Below are positions 7,507 through 18,400 of a DNA stretch of 35,530 nucleotides, one piece after another. The first letter of the stretch is position 1. The number at the start of each line of letters is the position of its first letter. Source of the DNA: a bacterium (GTDB taxonomy: Bacteria > Fidelibacterota > UBA2242); contig JAHJGX010000203.1 in the NCBI GenBank assembly GCA_018824205.1, forward strand, positions 1 to 35,530, written 5' to 3'. The position numbers were made by a program, and so were the translations under genes. The notes under the pieces were generated by a model, which was not told where the DNA came from, did no database searches, and saw nothing but the letters and a program-made list of their open reading frames with translations.

Positions 7507-8217
7507 CTAAAACAAGATAACCAGAAGATCATAAAAGGTGTGGGTATAGGCTGTGATACCATAACCACGTAAAACATATAATATTGATAAAAATATACCG
7601 GCAATGAAACGAATCAAGAAGGATTTGATTTCGAAGGCATCACCAAGGCTGCCCATATAGTGAAAGAGAGAAAATATCAGTGAGGCAGCGATCACTGCTA
7701 TGACCGCCGATGTAACGGAATGCAATCGCAAAATATCTTTCAAGAAAAACGTAAATCCACTGATCAGGACTACCCGAAAGATAAATTCTTCATAAACCCC
7801 GGCTCCCAGCGCCAGTACAACCAGTTCTTTCTTACCGGGAGCGCTCCCACCTGAGAGCAACACACTGCCGAGTTTATCGACAAAGATAAACATCACAAAA
7901 GCAAAGATAACGCTCTCAAACAGCATTAAAATAAAAAACTGATACTGAAATATTCTGTTATCATTCTGCCGGTTATGAAAGTAATATGACGTAAGCAGGG
8001 CTGATAACACCAGAAAACCAACCAGGTAAAAACCATACACATTGAACATTCCGAAAAATTGCCGAAACAGAATATCCGCACCGTTCCGCAATCCAATGAT
8101 ATCCGAGTGATTGAAGGAAAAGATCATCAGCTCATAGGCAATGAGCATGGGTAGCGTAAAAAGAAGACTGTAAAAAGGGGATTTGGATTGGCGCCAGTAG
8201 GCTTTTAATAATTCCAT
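7507..8217 (-). CDS. CPBP-family intramembrane glutamic endopeptidase (CAAX/Abi-like membrane protease)
   Basis: This 236-residue integral membrane protein has six or more hydrophobic segments. The family motifs are in order: EEFIFR (Glu143, Glu144, Arg148), FHYMG (His186) and a final YTHTFYD (His226, Asp230). These residues form the catalytic core of the Rce1/CPBP family of intramembrane proteases. Bacterial members have been tied to maturation or immunity of peptides and to membrane protein turnover, but most are uncharacterised. It lies 39 bases downstream of lepA in the same direction, so it probably ends the bamD-nadD-lepA transcript. No bacteriocin-like peptide gene is visible nearby. 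No clear Shine-Dalgarno precedes the ATG. The catalytic set is complete; the substrate is unknown. Confidence 0.85.
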   Translation of the reverse strand: MELLKAYWRQSKSPFYSLLFTLPMLIAYELMIFSFNHSDIIGLRNGADILFRQFFGMFNVYGFYLVGFLVLSALLTSYYFHNRQNDNRIFQYQFFILMLFESVIFAFVMFIFVDKLGSVLLSGGSAPGKKELVVLALGAGVYEEFIFRVVLISGFTFFLKDILRLHSVTSAVIAVIAASLIFSLFHYMGSLGDAFEIKSFLIRFIAGIFLSILYVLRGYGITAYTHTFYDLLVILF

Positions 8218-8256
8218 GTGTCTTTATGAAATCATTAGTAAGAATTCACGGTTTTC

Positions 8257-10053
8257 CTAGTGCTCCATCTTCAGCACTGCCAGGAAGGCCTCCTGTGGAA
8301 TTTCCACCCGGCCTACCTGCTTCATGCGTTTCTTGCCTTCTTTCTGCTTTTCCAGCAGTTTGCGTTTCCGGGTGATATCACCACCATAACATTTGGCGGT
8401 AACATTTTTTCGCAACGCCTTCACAGTGGTTCGGGCTATTATTTTACTGCCAATGGCCGCCTGAATTACTACTTCGTAGAGCTGTTTTGGAATCAGTTCC
8501 TTCAGTTTGCTGCATAATTCACGTCCATGGAAGAAGGAATTATCCCGGTGCAGTATCCACGATAACGCGTCTACCGGTTCATTATTAATCAGAATGTCCA
8601 GTTTTACTACGTCCCCCGGTCGGAAACCAATCGGTTCATAATCAAGTGATGCATAGCCCCGGCTGACGGATTTTAGCTTATCAAAAAAATCAAATACAAT
8701 TTCACCCAACGGCAATTCATAAATAATCTGGACTTTTCCGGTATCGAGGTAATGAGTAGTCTTGTAAATCCCCCGTTTCTCCTGACAGAGTTTCAGAATA
8801 TTTCCCAGATAGTCCGACTGTACAATGATTTCGGCTTTGACATAGGGTTCCTCAACCCGCTCAATATCACCAGCTTCCGGCATATAGGACGGATTATGAA
8901 TCTCAATCATTTTGCCATTTTTCATTATCGCCTGATAGCGTACATTCGGCATCGTTGTTATCAATTCCTGATCGAATTCCCGTTCCAGGCGTTCCTGAAC
9001 GATTTCCATATGCAACAAACCAAGATATCCGCAACGAAAGCCAAACCCCAACGCGTTGGATGTTTCCGCTTCGTAAAACAGTGATGAGTCGTTCAGTGTC
9101 ATTTTTTCCAGGGAACTGCGTAAATCTTCAAAATCTTCCGCATCAACCGGATACATCCCGCTGAACACCATCGGTTTAATTTCCCGGTATCCGGGCAACG
9201 GGTTTTCCGCCGGTTTATTTTTTGTGGTAATTGTATCACCGACTTTAATTTTTGAAATATCCTTCACGCCGCCAACAATGTAGCCCACATCACCGGAAAC
9301 CAGGTGTTTTGTTTTCACACGTCCCATTTTAAAATAGCCCAATTCCATCACTTCATAACTGGAACTGTTTGTAAAGAAACGGATTATTTCACCGGGTTTT
9401 ATTTCACCGTCAAAGATCCGGACATAGGCGATTGCACCCCGGAAAGAATCAAAAATGGAATCAAAAATCAGCGCCCGCAAGGGTTCGTCGGGTAAGGATT
9501 TCGGCGCAGGCACCCGGTCAATAATCGCCTGGAATACATCTTCCAGGCCTTTACCGCTCTTGGCGCTGGTCAAAATGATTTCCTTCTCGTCGCAACCGAC
9601 CAGATCCATCAGTTGGTGAATGGCGCTCGTCACATCGGCGCCGGGCAGATCAATCTTATTGATAATCGGAATAATCACCAGATCGTTATCAATGGCCAGG
9701 TAGGCATTACTGACGGTTTGGGCTTCAACTCCCTGGGAAGCATCCACGAGCAGCAAGGCGCCCTCACAGGCGGCCAGGCTTCGGGAAACTTCATAGGAAA
9801 AATCTACATGACCGGGGGTATCAATCAGGTTCAGTGTATATTTTTTTCCATCCTTATGCTGATATTGCATCTGGATCGGATGGGATTTAATGGTAATACC
9901 CCGTTCCCGTTCCAGATCCATATCGTCCAGTACCTGGGATTTCATATCCCGCTGACTAATCGTCCCTGTATATTCCAGCATCCTGTCGGCTAAGGTAGAT
10001 TTACCGTGGTCGATGTGAGCGATAATTGAAAAATTTCGTACGTTTAATTCCAT
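8257..10053 (-). CDS. lepA: Elongation factor 4 (LepA), ribosomal back-translocase GTPase
   Basis: This 598-residue translational GTPase is full length. G1 is AHIDHGKST (12-20), G2/G3 region includes ERGITIKS and DTPGHVDF, and G4 is NKIDLPGAD. The LepA-specific C-terminus is present, ending in the basic segment [18 protein letters not shown] and a short [13 protein letters not shown]. LepA binds ribosomes and affects elongation or 30S biogenesis, mostly under stress. It follows nadD after a 68-base gap containing a small hairpin, and precedes the CPBP protease gene. The GLLHMEI...LEREF segment typical of LepA is intact. Nothing is unusual in length or motifs. Confidence 0.98.
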   Translation of the reverse strand: MELNVRNFSIIAHIDHGKSTLADRMLEYTGTISQRDMKSQVLDDMDLERERGITIKSHPIQMQYQHKDGKKYTLNLIDTPGHVDFSYEVSRSLAACEGALLLVDASQGVEAQTVSNAYLAIDNDLVIIPIINKIDLPGADVTSAIHQLMDLVGCDEKEIILTSAKSGKGLEDVFQAIIDRVPAPKSLPDEPLRALIFDSIFDSFRGAIAYVRIFDGEIKPGEIIRFFTNSSSYEVMELGYFKMGRVKTKHLVSGDVGYIVGGVKDISKIKVGDTITTKNKPAENPLPGYREIKPMVFSGMYPVDAEDFEDLRSSLEKMTLNDSSLFYEAETSNALGFGFRCGYLGLLHMEIVQERLEREFDQELITTMPNVRYQAIMKNGKMIEIHNPSYMPEAGDIERVEEPYVKAEIIVQSDYLGNILKLCQEKRGIYKTTHYLDTGKVQIIYELPLGEIVFDFFDKLKSVSRGYASLDYEPIGFRPGDVVKLDILINNEPVDALSWILHRDNSFFHGRELCSKLKELIPKQLYEVVIQAAIGSKIIARTTVKALRKNVTAKCYGGDITRKRKLLEKQKEGKKRMKQVGRVEIPQEAFLAVLKMEH

Positions 10054-10121
10054 CTTACAAATTTAGGTAAATCGCCGTCTCTAAACAAGGCGACGGATTC
10101 AGATAAGTTTAAATTAAATTT

Positions 10122-10709
10122 TCAGGTTCGATATAATTTATGAATGTTAATGTAACCAGCCACCGACTCCGGAATGAGATGACGAACCGATTCGTGCCGC
10201 TCCACTTTTTGACGAATGTCCGTCGAGGATATGTCCATCAGCGGGTTTGACAAAATCTCTACTCTGTTCCTGTAATCCACAGGTACATCATCCATTGAAT
10301 AATGGGGTCTGCCCGCGACAACAACCCGGGACTCATCCAGAATACGTTCAGGTTGTCGCCAGGTATGCAATTCTGCTAAACTATCCGCTCCGATTAAAAA
10401 ATATAGATTTTCAGAGTTCAGACTCAATGCCTTTTTAATCTGAATAATCGTATCAATAGAATAGGATATGCCTTTTCGGTCAATCTCCAATTCTGAAATC
10501 TCTAGACCGGGATAGGGCTGAATGGCTAATCGAAGCATTGCCAGCCGGTCTTTCGCAGAACTGATTTTTACATTTGTTTTATGTGGAGCTAAAAAAGCTG
10601 GAATAAAGATGGCACGATCAATATTTAGGTTTTTCAGGCATTGTTCGGCAATTGCCAGGTGCCCGTTATGGGGAGGATCAAACGTACCGCCATAGAGACA
10701 AATTCTCAT
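10122..10709 (-). CDS. nadD: Nicotinate-nucleotide adenylyltransferase
   Basis: This 195-residue cytosolic enzyme joins nicotinate mononucleotide and ATP to give deamido-NAD in NAD synthesis. The nucleotidyltransferase motif GGTFDPPHNGHLAIAE is at residues 8-23 and the ISSTDIR motif lies near the C-terminus; length is normal. The ATG overlaps the stop of the upstream BamD-like gene as ATGA (10709-10706), so the two are translationally coupled. lepA follows in the same direction. I see no fused HD (YqeK) domain and no rsfS gene next to it, which are common neighbours elsewhere. Confidence 0.96.
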   Translation of the reverse strand: MRICLYGGTFDPPHNGHLAIAEQCLKNLNIDRAIFIPAFLAPHKTNVKISSAKDRLAMLRLAIQPYPGLEISELEIDRKGISYSIDTIIQIKKALSLNSENLYFLIGADSLAELHTWRQPERILDESRVVVAGRPHYSMDDVPVDYRNRVEILSNPLMDISSTDIRQKVERHESVRHLIPESVAGYINIHKLYRT

Positions 10710-11512
10710 CGCCTCTGGTTTCTTTTTTCTTCATGGGCAATTTTGCGCTGCTCTTTTTCGTAGACACGGTTGAGACGGTGCAGATACGCATTGATTTCAT
10801 CACTGGAGTCATATTTCCTGACCAGTTTCAGCGTCTCCTGATATTGATCAAATTGTCGCAGTCGGATATAACAATGGGCTTTTTCCAGATGTGCAAATAC
10901 CGCCCAGTCCGTATCATAAAATTCTTCCAGCATTTTATCCAGATACAATATTGATGACTCAAATTGTTCCAATTTCCGGTACAATTGGCCGCTTTCAAAG
11001 ACTTTCCGGGCCAGTTTATTCCGAATTTCCACAATCTTCCGTTCAGCCAGGAGCCGTAATTCACTGGCCGGATAGCTATCGATAAAATCCTGAAAAGCCT
11101 GTAGCGCTCGCAGGCTGCTTTGCTGCTCCAAAGGATACTTGGGAGATTGTTCAAAATAGGAAAGGGCGACCTGGTAATAGGCCTTTTCGGCCAGTGGACT
11201 GTAGCTATAACGCTCAGTCAGCTGCTGATACTCAGAAACCGCCAGCAAATATTCTTTCTTTTTAAAATAACATTCACCCAGGTAATACTGGGCATCATCA
11301 GCCAGCTCGCCACCCGGTGAATTGAGAATCACCATGTTAAAATTATCAATAGCTTTTTCGTACCTCTTTTTGTTAAATGCCTCTTCGCCCCGCTGAAAAA
11401 ATTCTGCCGGGTCCATTTTGAGGTTATTGGTTTTTGTTGAGCAGGTCATCGCCGCCAAAAGAACAAATAACCAGACTGCTACTATTTTTTTATCAACTAT
11501 TACTGAACCCAT
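10706..11512 (-). CDS. bamD: BamD-like outer-membrane assembly lipoprotein with TPR repeats
   Basis: This 268-residue exported protein has a hydrophobic signal (about 9-21) ending at AMTC, where Cys24 is the likely lipidated residue; the lipobox is imperfect. Five or so TPR-like helix pairs follow, beginning FFQRGEEAFNKKRYEKAIDNF and including YYLGECYFKKKEYLLAVSEYQ and SPLAEKAYYQVALSYFE, as in BamD/YfiO. BamD is the lipoprotein partner of BamA in outer-membrane protein insertion. The start ATG has a good AAGGG site four bases upstream, in GGGAAAAATG. It is first in the bamD-nadD-lepA-CPBP run. The highly basic tail is unlike E. coli BamD. Confidence 0.85.
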   Translation of the reverse strand: MGSVIVDKKIVAVWLFVLLAAMTCSTKTNNLKMDPAEFFQRGEEAFNKKRYEKAIDNFNMVILNSPGGELADDAQYYLGECYFKKKEYLLAVSEYQQLTERYSYSPLAEKAYYQVALSYFEQSPKYPLEQQSSLRALQAFQDFIDSYPASELRLLAERKIVEIRNKLARKVFESGQLYRKLEQFESSILYLDKMLEEFYDTDWAVFAHLEKAHCYIRLRQFDQYQETLKLVRKYDSSDEINAYLHRLNRVYEKEQRKIAHEEKRNQRR

Positions 11513-11554
11513 TTTTCCCTTTATAAAATTTTAACGTATGACCATAATCCGTTA

Positions 11555-12421
11555 TCAGAAAGCAATTGATAGTGACAAACCCCGAATTGGATTCTTAAAG
11601 CGGACATCCGTTACCAATCCCATATACCAGCTAACCTTATCCGCCTCTTCGGATGAATAATTCTTGGCTGCGATCTGGGCGTGAAACGCACTAATCAAAT
11701 GGTTAAACATAATGACTGTGGCAAAATTAGTCGCCATTTTCAGCGCATCATTGGATTCTTTGCGCTGGGTCAGATAATTGTCCCGCAGATCAGACACGGA
11801 AATAACCGAATCGGAGATAGTATTAAAATCAGTAAAGTCATCCCAGCCACCTGAAAACTGATCGTATTTTCCGATATTTTCATAATAATCACGGGTGCGG
11901 ACTGGCTGCACTTCACCGTTGATTACATAAGATCCCCAAGCATTAAGTAAGGAATCACTTCCTTCGTACTCCTCACCGTTATATTCCAAGAAAAGAATGT
12001 GCGATCCATCCAATCCCGTTTTTTCGTTTGATAAATTATTAAAGAGATTGTTCAGTTTCCAGTAATCATCGGCATAATTCATATAGTCCTGTTCCAAACC
12101 TTCGCCCTTGTTCTTTCGGTTGAAATACATGAGCCATGAAAAAACTTCCACACTGGCAAAAGCCAGGGCCCGCCATTTGGCGCCGGCATACAGTTCACCG
12201 GCACCGGGCACGATTGCCGACATCAGGAACGCTCGTCCGGGTGATTTTTCATAATCAAACTCAAATGAATCCGTCGCCATCGCATTAAACTTCAAACTGC
12301 TTTCCAAAATACTACGATCGGAATTGATTAAAGTTTCATTGGCCAGATGCATCTGAGCAAAAGCCAGTGAAGGTAAAAGCATTGCCAGGAATAATACCGC
12401 CTTTAAATTGTGCCCTCTCAT
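11555..12421 (-). CDS. Uncharacterised membrane/surface protein with PGAG motif (DUF5683-like)
   Basis: About 288 residues, starting with a cleavable signal (LKAVLFLAMLLPSLAFAQ). The only strong motif is SAIVPGAGELYAG (about 68-80), followed by a hydrophobic stretch that continues as FSWLMYF. This PGxGxxY motif with adjoining helices is typical of DUF5683-like proteins in FCB bacteria. A hydrophilic middle and a second hydrophobic patch (FATVIMFNHLISAFHA) follow. An upstream in-frame ATG at 12442 lies before the ribosome site; AAGGAGG at 12432-12426 favours ATG 12421 (or 12424). The gene follows the propeller-barrel gene after 10 bases, so they are probably co-expressed. No function is known to me; a role linked to the surface protein next to it is inference. 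Confidence 0.75.
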   Translation of the reverse strand: MRGHNLKAVLFLAMLLPSLAFAQMHLANETLINSDRSILESSLKFNAMATDSFEFDYEKSPGRAFLMSAIVPGAGELYAGAKWRALAFASVEVFSWLMYFNRKNKGEGLEQDYMNYADDYWKLNNLFNNLSNEKTGLDGSHILFLEYNGEEYEGSDSLLNAWGSYVINGEVQPVRTRDYYENIGKYDQFSGGWDDFTDFNTISDSVISVSDLRDNYLTQRKESNDALKMATNFATVIMFNHLISAFHAQIAAKNYSSEEADKVSWYMGLVTDVRFKNPIRGLSLSIAF

Positions 12422-12431
12422 CATGCCTCCT

Positions 12432-15400
12432 TTATAAACCAAATAAGATTGTTAAATAACTGCGCCATTCGTGTCCATATGTATGTGGATCACCCTGACT
12501 GTCCACAATCGTAAATTCGTCCAAACCATAGACAAAATCCAGACTTATCGACGTCGGGTATGCATAAAATGAAAATCCGCTGAGCCGCAGCTGAACGCCC
12601 ACGTCCCGCTTGAAATCGGCCGTGACGGCTTTGATTACATCTCTGCCGTTCAGGGTAAACTCCGACCAGTCTACCAGATAGGGATAATCCTTTACTGTAC
12701 TCCAGGCATTACCGGTTTCCACATAGGTCGCCAGAAAGGCATTCTGAAGATTGAAGGGCAGAATCTGGATATCCTTTTCCGTAAACAGCGGAATCCGCCA
12801 GGTATAATCCACAACCAGCAGGTTTCGTCCCTCGATACTGTAAAAGGGGTATCCCTTCAATCCGGGCATACCCCCGGCAAAAAAATTAAAAAAGGAATTG
12901 ATATCTGGCTTTGATATTGTCCCAAATTGCCAGTTAAGTGTACCAACCAGTTTTTTGTACAGCGGGTACTTGTGGTACCAATTGCCCTCGTGTTCAATTT
13001 TCCAGTAGTAATTGTTCCTAAAATCAACTCCCAGCGTACCATAGGCATTATTAACATCAAAATCGCGGATGAATTTATCGTAATTCCGGTAAATATTGGT
13101 ATTCAGAGTCAGACCGTTGTCGGGATTGGTATCGCTGTTGACTGTGCGGCGTATTTTTCTAAACTGCCAATTGAGTTTAAAATTCACCCCTTTATAATAA
13201 TCATAGGTAAAACCGTTGGAATAGAGGGCCTCAAATGGAATTTTTGTATCCGAAACTGCCCGGTATTTTGAAAACGAAGCATCCAGCCGGACTTTATTAA
13301 GGCCGTCCAGAGGCGCTGAGATTCCTGTTACAAATTCCAGTAAATCAAATTTGTAGTCGAAAATTGCCGGACGGGAACTAATCTCGGCTTTTTGATCAAA
13401 CAGGTTTCTGGTAATGTTATAAAACTCAACAAACAGCGTCGGATACCATTGATGATATTCCAGGAGTATGAACATATCCCGGTCCATAATACTGTTTAGT
13501 GATGCGCCACCGAAAATATTGAATTTTTCCAGAATCTCCGACGAATAGAAATAAAATCCCGGCTTTACCGTTCCGTAATCAATCATCACCCGGGGCAGAT
13601 AAAACATTTTTGAAAATTGCTGTTTGTAGGTGACTGATACCGGTAAACTATCCTGAGAAAAATCCATCATACCCGGAATTATTGCCGAATAATCGATATA
13701 CTGACTAAGCGCCGGATCGATGGCTTTCGGTGTTTCAATTTTGGCAATTTTAAAGGATGAATTTTCAAAGATTGAATAGAGTAATTCGCCCTGGGAATTC
13801 ACAGTGGGCATGAAAGCACCGCCTGTGACATTTGTAACCAACTCAATAGTGTTTGTTTTTAATGATTTTCGATAAATGTTAAAAATACCGGTCTGGTCCG
13901 AGGCGAAGTAAAGCCAATTCCCGTCAGGGCTGAAGTATGGATTCCGGGTATCATACACCGAATTATCAATGTATTCTATTCGATCATCATTGAAACGATA
14001 AATCGCCAGGTTACGGCCATGATCGGTCAGGTAATCAAAAGCCAGCATCCGTCCATCTGGCGACCAGTGTGCTGTAAACAGTTCTTCCCCGTTATTATAG
14101 TCCGTCAGTTGAACCGAATCGGAAGAGTCCAGATCCATGATATATAAATTTGAGCTGCCGTCTTTCCCGGACACGTAGGCCATGCGCTTACCATCCGGCG
14201 AAATAGAGGGATTGTAGGCACGGAAAAATTTTGTTATCTGTTTCTCTTTTTTCTTTTTCAGATCATAGCGATAAAGATCGTAATAGACCGAACCATGCTT
14301 ATCAGGCTTACTGTTTTTGGAATAATATATCTGCCGGCCATCCGGGGAAACCGAAATACGCGACAGCACACCGGGTTGAATCAGTTTACTTTTACCATTT
14401 TTGAGATTCATCCGAAACAAGGACGTCTGCATAAAATAGTCCCGGCCCTTATTGGACAGATAATAGAGAATCGAGTCACCACTCCATTCGGGATAGTACT
14501 GGGTGGTTGCCTCTTCAATAATAATATCGCCTTTCACCTGATTCTGCTGAATAGTAGATGTCAAAGACTGGTATTGATTTTCCAGATGATTGACCCAGTC
14601 GGTATGCAACTGATCGCCACGGACTCCGGTAACTTTTTTCAGGGCATTATCGATAGAAAACTGAACCGGCCGGGAAATTTCCGCAGCCAGATCGGAAATT
14701 ACTTCCGGTCCAAAGCGTTCCGCCAGGTATTCCACAAAGGCATAGCCTTGATTATAGGTCGACTCGTTACCGATACCCCTTTTACCAAACGACGCCATCT
14801 GTGTAAATGACAGCACATTGTCGCTGAGCACCCTGTCCCGCATGAGCATATCCCGGTGGGAATCCCAAAAGTCATTCGATGTTCCCGGCCACATGTACTG
14901 CGCCATACCCTCTGCCAGCCACATGGGAATCACCACTCCGGGAATTGGATAAGAGGAGATGACCCGTGGATAACCGTAAATAACATCATCCCGTTTTTCA
15001 TCCTCGTAATCAAGCACCTGAAAATAAAAACCCGGCACTGATCGGGAGAACTTCATCGATTTCGCCAGGGATACAATATGGGAAAACTCATGGCTGATGA
15101 CATCCAGTAACCAGTGGTGATTGCCTCTGAGCGGGTAATCCAAAGGTGTGGCCCAGATTTCAATTTTATTATCATAATAGTAGGCCGCACCGTTGGAAAT
15201 ATCGCCGATATCCTTGATAATCAGATCGGTTTTCTGGTCCGGTTCATAATTATAAAATGTTGTTATCGGGCCATAGACGGACTCGGCAATTTCAGCACTC
15301 TTCTGAGCAGTCCACTCGGCGCCCTGGTGATAATGAACTTCAAAATGTTCGGTTTCAAAGGTTTTCCATTCCAATTCCGGATGGTTGTAGGTCGCAAATT

Positions 15401-15488
15401 GCGCAGATACAACCGCCGGGAGCAGAAGTCCGATTAAAAGCGAGATAGTTTGTATGTATGTTCGGAATACTCGAAAATTTATAACCAC
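12432..15488 (-). CDS. Large secreted/outer-membrane protein: HExxH metallopeptidase-like domain, TolB-type propeller, C-terminal barrel
   Basis: This 1018-residue protein has a signal peptide (1-29, LLPAVVSAQ). A domain with HEFSH (133-137) and WLAEG with Glu193 follows; this is the zinc-ligand arrangement of gluzincin peptidases (peptidase MA-like). Residues about 325-590 carry PD40/TolB propeller blades, with SPDGRQIYY (381-389), SPDGKRMAY (430-438), SPDGRMLAF (476-484) and SPDGNWLYF (520-528). The C-terminal third is beta-rich and includes GGMPGLKGYPFYS, like the last strands of the BamA/surface-antigen barrel. Its GTG start (15488) shares one base with the upstream stop (TAGTG). The propeller probably binds protein or peptide, and the peptidase motif looks active. 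A role in processing exported proteins is inference. No close named homologue comes to mind. Confidence 0.82.
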   Translation of the reverse strand: MVINFRVFRTYIQTISLLIGLLLPAVVSAQFATYNHPELEWKTFETEHFEVHYHQGAEWTAQKSAEIAESVYGPITTFYNYEPDQKTDLIIKDIGDISNGAAYYYDNKIEIWATPLDYPLRGNHHWLLDVISHEFSHIVSLAKSMKFSRSVPGFYFQVLDYEDEKRDDVIYGYPRVISSYPIPGVVIPMWLAEGMAQYMWPGTSNDFWDSHRDMLMRDRVLSDNVLSFTQMASFGKRGIGNESTYNQGYAFVEYLAERFGPEVISDLAAEISRPVQFSIDNALKKVTGVRGDQLHTDWVNHLENQYQSLTSTIQQNQVKGDIIIEEATTQYYPEWSGDSILYYLSNKGRDYFMQTSLFRMNLKNGKSKLIQPGVLSRISVSPDGRQIYYSKNSKPDKHGSVYYDLYRYDLKKKKEKQITKFFRAYNPSISPDGKRMAYVSGKDGSSNLYIMDLDSSDSVQLTDYNNGEELFTAHWSPDGRMLAFDYLTDHGRNLAIYRFNDDRIEYIDNSVYDTRNPYFSPDGNWLYFASDQTGIFNIYRKSLKTNTIELVTNVTGGAFMPTVNSQGELLYSIFENSSFKIAKIETPKAIDPALSQYIDYSAIIPGMMDFSQDSLPVSVTYKQQFSKMFYLPRVMIDYGTVKPGFYFYSSEILEKFNIFGGASLNSIMDRDMFILLEYHQWYPTLFVEFYNITRNLFDQKAEISSRPAIFDYKFDLLEFVTGISAPLDGLNKVRLDASFSKYRAVSDTKIPFEALYSNGFTYDYYKGVNFKLNWQFRKIRRTVNSDTNPDNGLTLNTNIYRNYDKFIRDFDVNNAYGTLGVDFRNNYYWKIEHEGNWYHKYPLYKKLVGTLNWQFGTISKPDINSFFNFFAGGMPGLKGYPFYSIEGRNLLVVDYTWRIPLFTEKDIQILPFNLQNAFLATYVETGNAWSTVKDYPYLVDWSEFTLNGRDVIKAVTADFKRDVGVQLRLSGFSFYAYPTSISLDFVYGLDEFTIVDSQGDPHTYGHEWRSYLTILFGL

Positions 15489-18400
15489 TAATGAATAACC
15501 ATAATTTTGACAATTTTACTTTCGGACTTGCTCCCGGAGCTGGCCTTCACCACCGCGAAATAAACACCGTTGGCGATATTGCTGACGTCCCACTCGATTT
15601 CATTCACATCGTTAACGAGGGGAGTCGATTCGGTGAAGGACTTTATAAAATTACCGGCCAGATCATAAATCGTGATATCAATATCACAGTCAGCCAGCGG
15701 ATAATAGCGAATCGCTGTACGATTGTTTTTCGCCGGATTCGGCCAGTTGAAGGTTTTGGTTTTGTTCAGAAGACCATCGGATATAACCGCGCTGCTCTGC
15801 GGGATTACCGGATAATAAAAACTGTGTCCCACATCGCCGCCAAAACAGTACCAGGCATTTTCGGATAATGGTCCATCCGATAAATACAAACCGACGATTT
15901 TCGTTCCGCTGATGTTCGATGAAACGATAAATGTACCGTTTTCATTTTCCATGAGTACTGACTGTTCCGTAACACTGTTCGGTAACGCTCTTGGAAAACC
16001 ATCGATTAAATCGCCATGAAAATTATAGGCCAGAATGCCGACATCTTCCAGGGTCACGATAATATCCAGAATCTGATCACCATCAACATCTGTCGTTAGT
16101 ATATTTGGCAGGAAAGATTTTCCCGTATATATATTTGGAACCGATATCGGGAAATTGTTTTCCAAAGTCAGATTTTCATTGAGCGCATAAATTCCCGTTT
16201 CATTTTTGACAATGATTTCAACTTTGCCATCGCCGTCAATATCGGAAAAGGCTAATGTTGAATCAAATTCGCCGCTGAATGTCAAGATGTCCTGAGTTTC
16301 ATCCTGTATATCCAGAACCAGAGATATTTGATCTGAATGGACGACAATCAGATCTGGAATCTGGTTCTCGTTGATATTCGCCAATCCCAACGTTTGAATA
16401 CCTAGACTGAGATTAGTAATCAATGGATCGGGTGCCAATGTTTCAGGATCGATGCTCATAATCACTCCATCAGGAGAATCCGTATAAATTGAATTATTGT
16501 TATTCACAATCCGGTAAACCGGAAAATCGATTTGTTCAATGACAGTATAGTTATCCTCAGGATAATAGGCTATCAAGTAATAGTCATCAGTTTGATCATC
16601 TACCGTACAGAAAAGCAAACGGTCGTTATAGGATAGCCGGTTTGAGACTACCTGATTTCCAAGAATCTGCTTGTGATAAGTTAGCGTTATCTCACCGGTC
16701 TCAAGGATTTTATATTCCCAAATATCCAGTGTGTCCGATGGAGTATTTCTTTGGAATCCAATCAAGTAATTTACATTTGATACATTTATTTCGGCTGGAT
16801 ATTCAGCAAAAGGAACATAATCATAATACATTTCCGTACCTGATTCATCAAAGGAGTAATAATATGATGGTTTCCAGTTCCAGGAAGCAATCAACTCATT
16901 CGTTGGATCGCTTGTATCAAAGTTGACAGGTAAGAGTGTTAAATATGGTGTAACTGAACCCGGGCGTGAATGCCAATCAATATCAAAACCTTCAATTTGA
17001 AAATCAGATTTTATCCGAAAACTCATCACCGCTTCCGACGGCCCAATACAGTCCACCACAATCCCGGTATACGCCCAGTTATAACTGCGGGACGACGGGT
17101 TGGTTGAATTGGTGAATCCGACCCGCTTTTCATCGTCTTCGGGATATTCGGGGTTGAGGTCCCAGAAACCTTCATTCCCGGCAAACCAGGGATCGAAATA
17201 CCAACCCACATCCACATTTGCGCCAATGATCTGGGATTCATATCCCAAATCCTGTGCGCCGTCGCCCTCTTCCAGGTCAACGCCACGGTGTTCACGATTA
17301 TTGTTAACGCTGTTCGTGGCCAGATTCGCTTCTATCACAGATTCATCGATATGCCAGATCAATAGCCCCGAACCCGGCAATCCGACATCATATCGCGGAA
17401 CCGATAAAAGCACACCGGTTTCCGGAGAAATTTCGGCGCTTATTTCGTCCACAATCAACGGAATCGTCGGCGGCCAATCCTTCTCACCTCCATCTAAATA
17501 CTGCTTGTATTGAATACTGTCGAGTGTAATTCCCGGATGGACATGGGAATATCGGTTCTCAACAAGAAAATATTCATCATCGTTGATCGGAATCAACCAT
17601 AATGTCGTATCGGAACCAGATTCTGCATGATGAAGTTTCACATCTTCAAAACCATCGGCCAGGACCGGTTCAACCCAGCCCATATGATATCGTTCCCAAG
17701 CGGACGGAAACGACGGCACAAGACCATTCAAATTTGCCGAGCCCTGGTCCATCAAGCCGAATTTGCCGACGCCGGTTTCACCGGTTTCGGTATTATACAG
17801 ACCAGGCAAACCCAGGTAAAATCCCATCATAAAGGCAAATGTTCCGTTCAAACCGATCTGGTAATCACAGGGCGTAGTCGCACCGCCAAAAATATCTGCC
17901 CAATTTTCGTAAAGTAAGTGGTTTTGCGACTCCGGCAGAATTATTCCTTGAGTAATTTCAGTCCCACTATCGACGACAATACTCGCTGCCAATTGATTTA
18001 TCGATGAAAAATAATCGGCGATATCATCACTGTTCAGATAAGCGGAGGGAATATCATAGGGTGTCGGATCGAGATCGATAGCAAAGTCCTGCCCCACGCC
18101 GGCGTGAAACACAACAACTACATTGTACTGACTGAAATCAATATCGGCATCCTCGTCAGCTATTTGAATGGCCTCGACCAGTAATTCGGTTAACCGAACA
18201 TCAATGGAATCTACTTTCAGAAACGGATGATAGTACTCCATTTTCCTTGATAATGTATAAACCTGGTCATCAGTTCTGGGAAAAACAGCGGAGTTCGTTG
18301 TATCAATAATTAATTGACCCGATGAGGCCCGATTATAATAGTTCGAGACCGCCCGGATGTGGTCTTTGAAATAGGCATTATTATGCGGCGCCGGATCGAC

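Noticed and set aside
7389-7604. 71-residue minus-strand frame overlapping the CPBP gene and the tRNA scar
   Set aside because: It lies mostly in another frame of the protease gene; its tail RFAERPRLRF is the inverted repeat read as protein.
14295-14810. 171-residue plus-strand frame
   Set aside because: It is antisense to the propeller gene, whose frame has clear domain motifs; no ribosome site or family resemblance.
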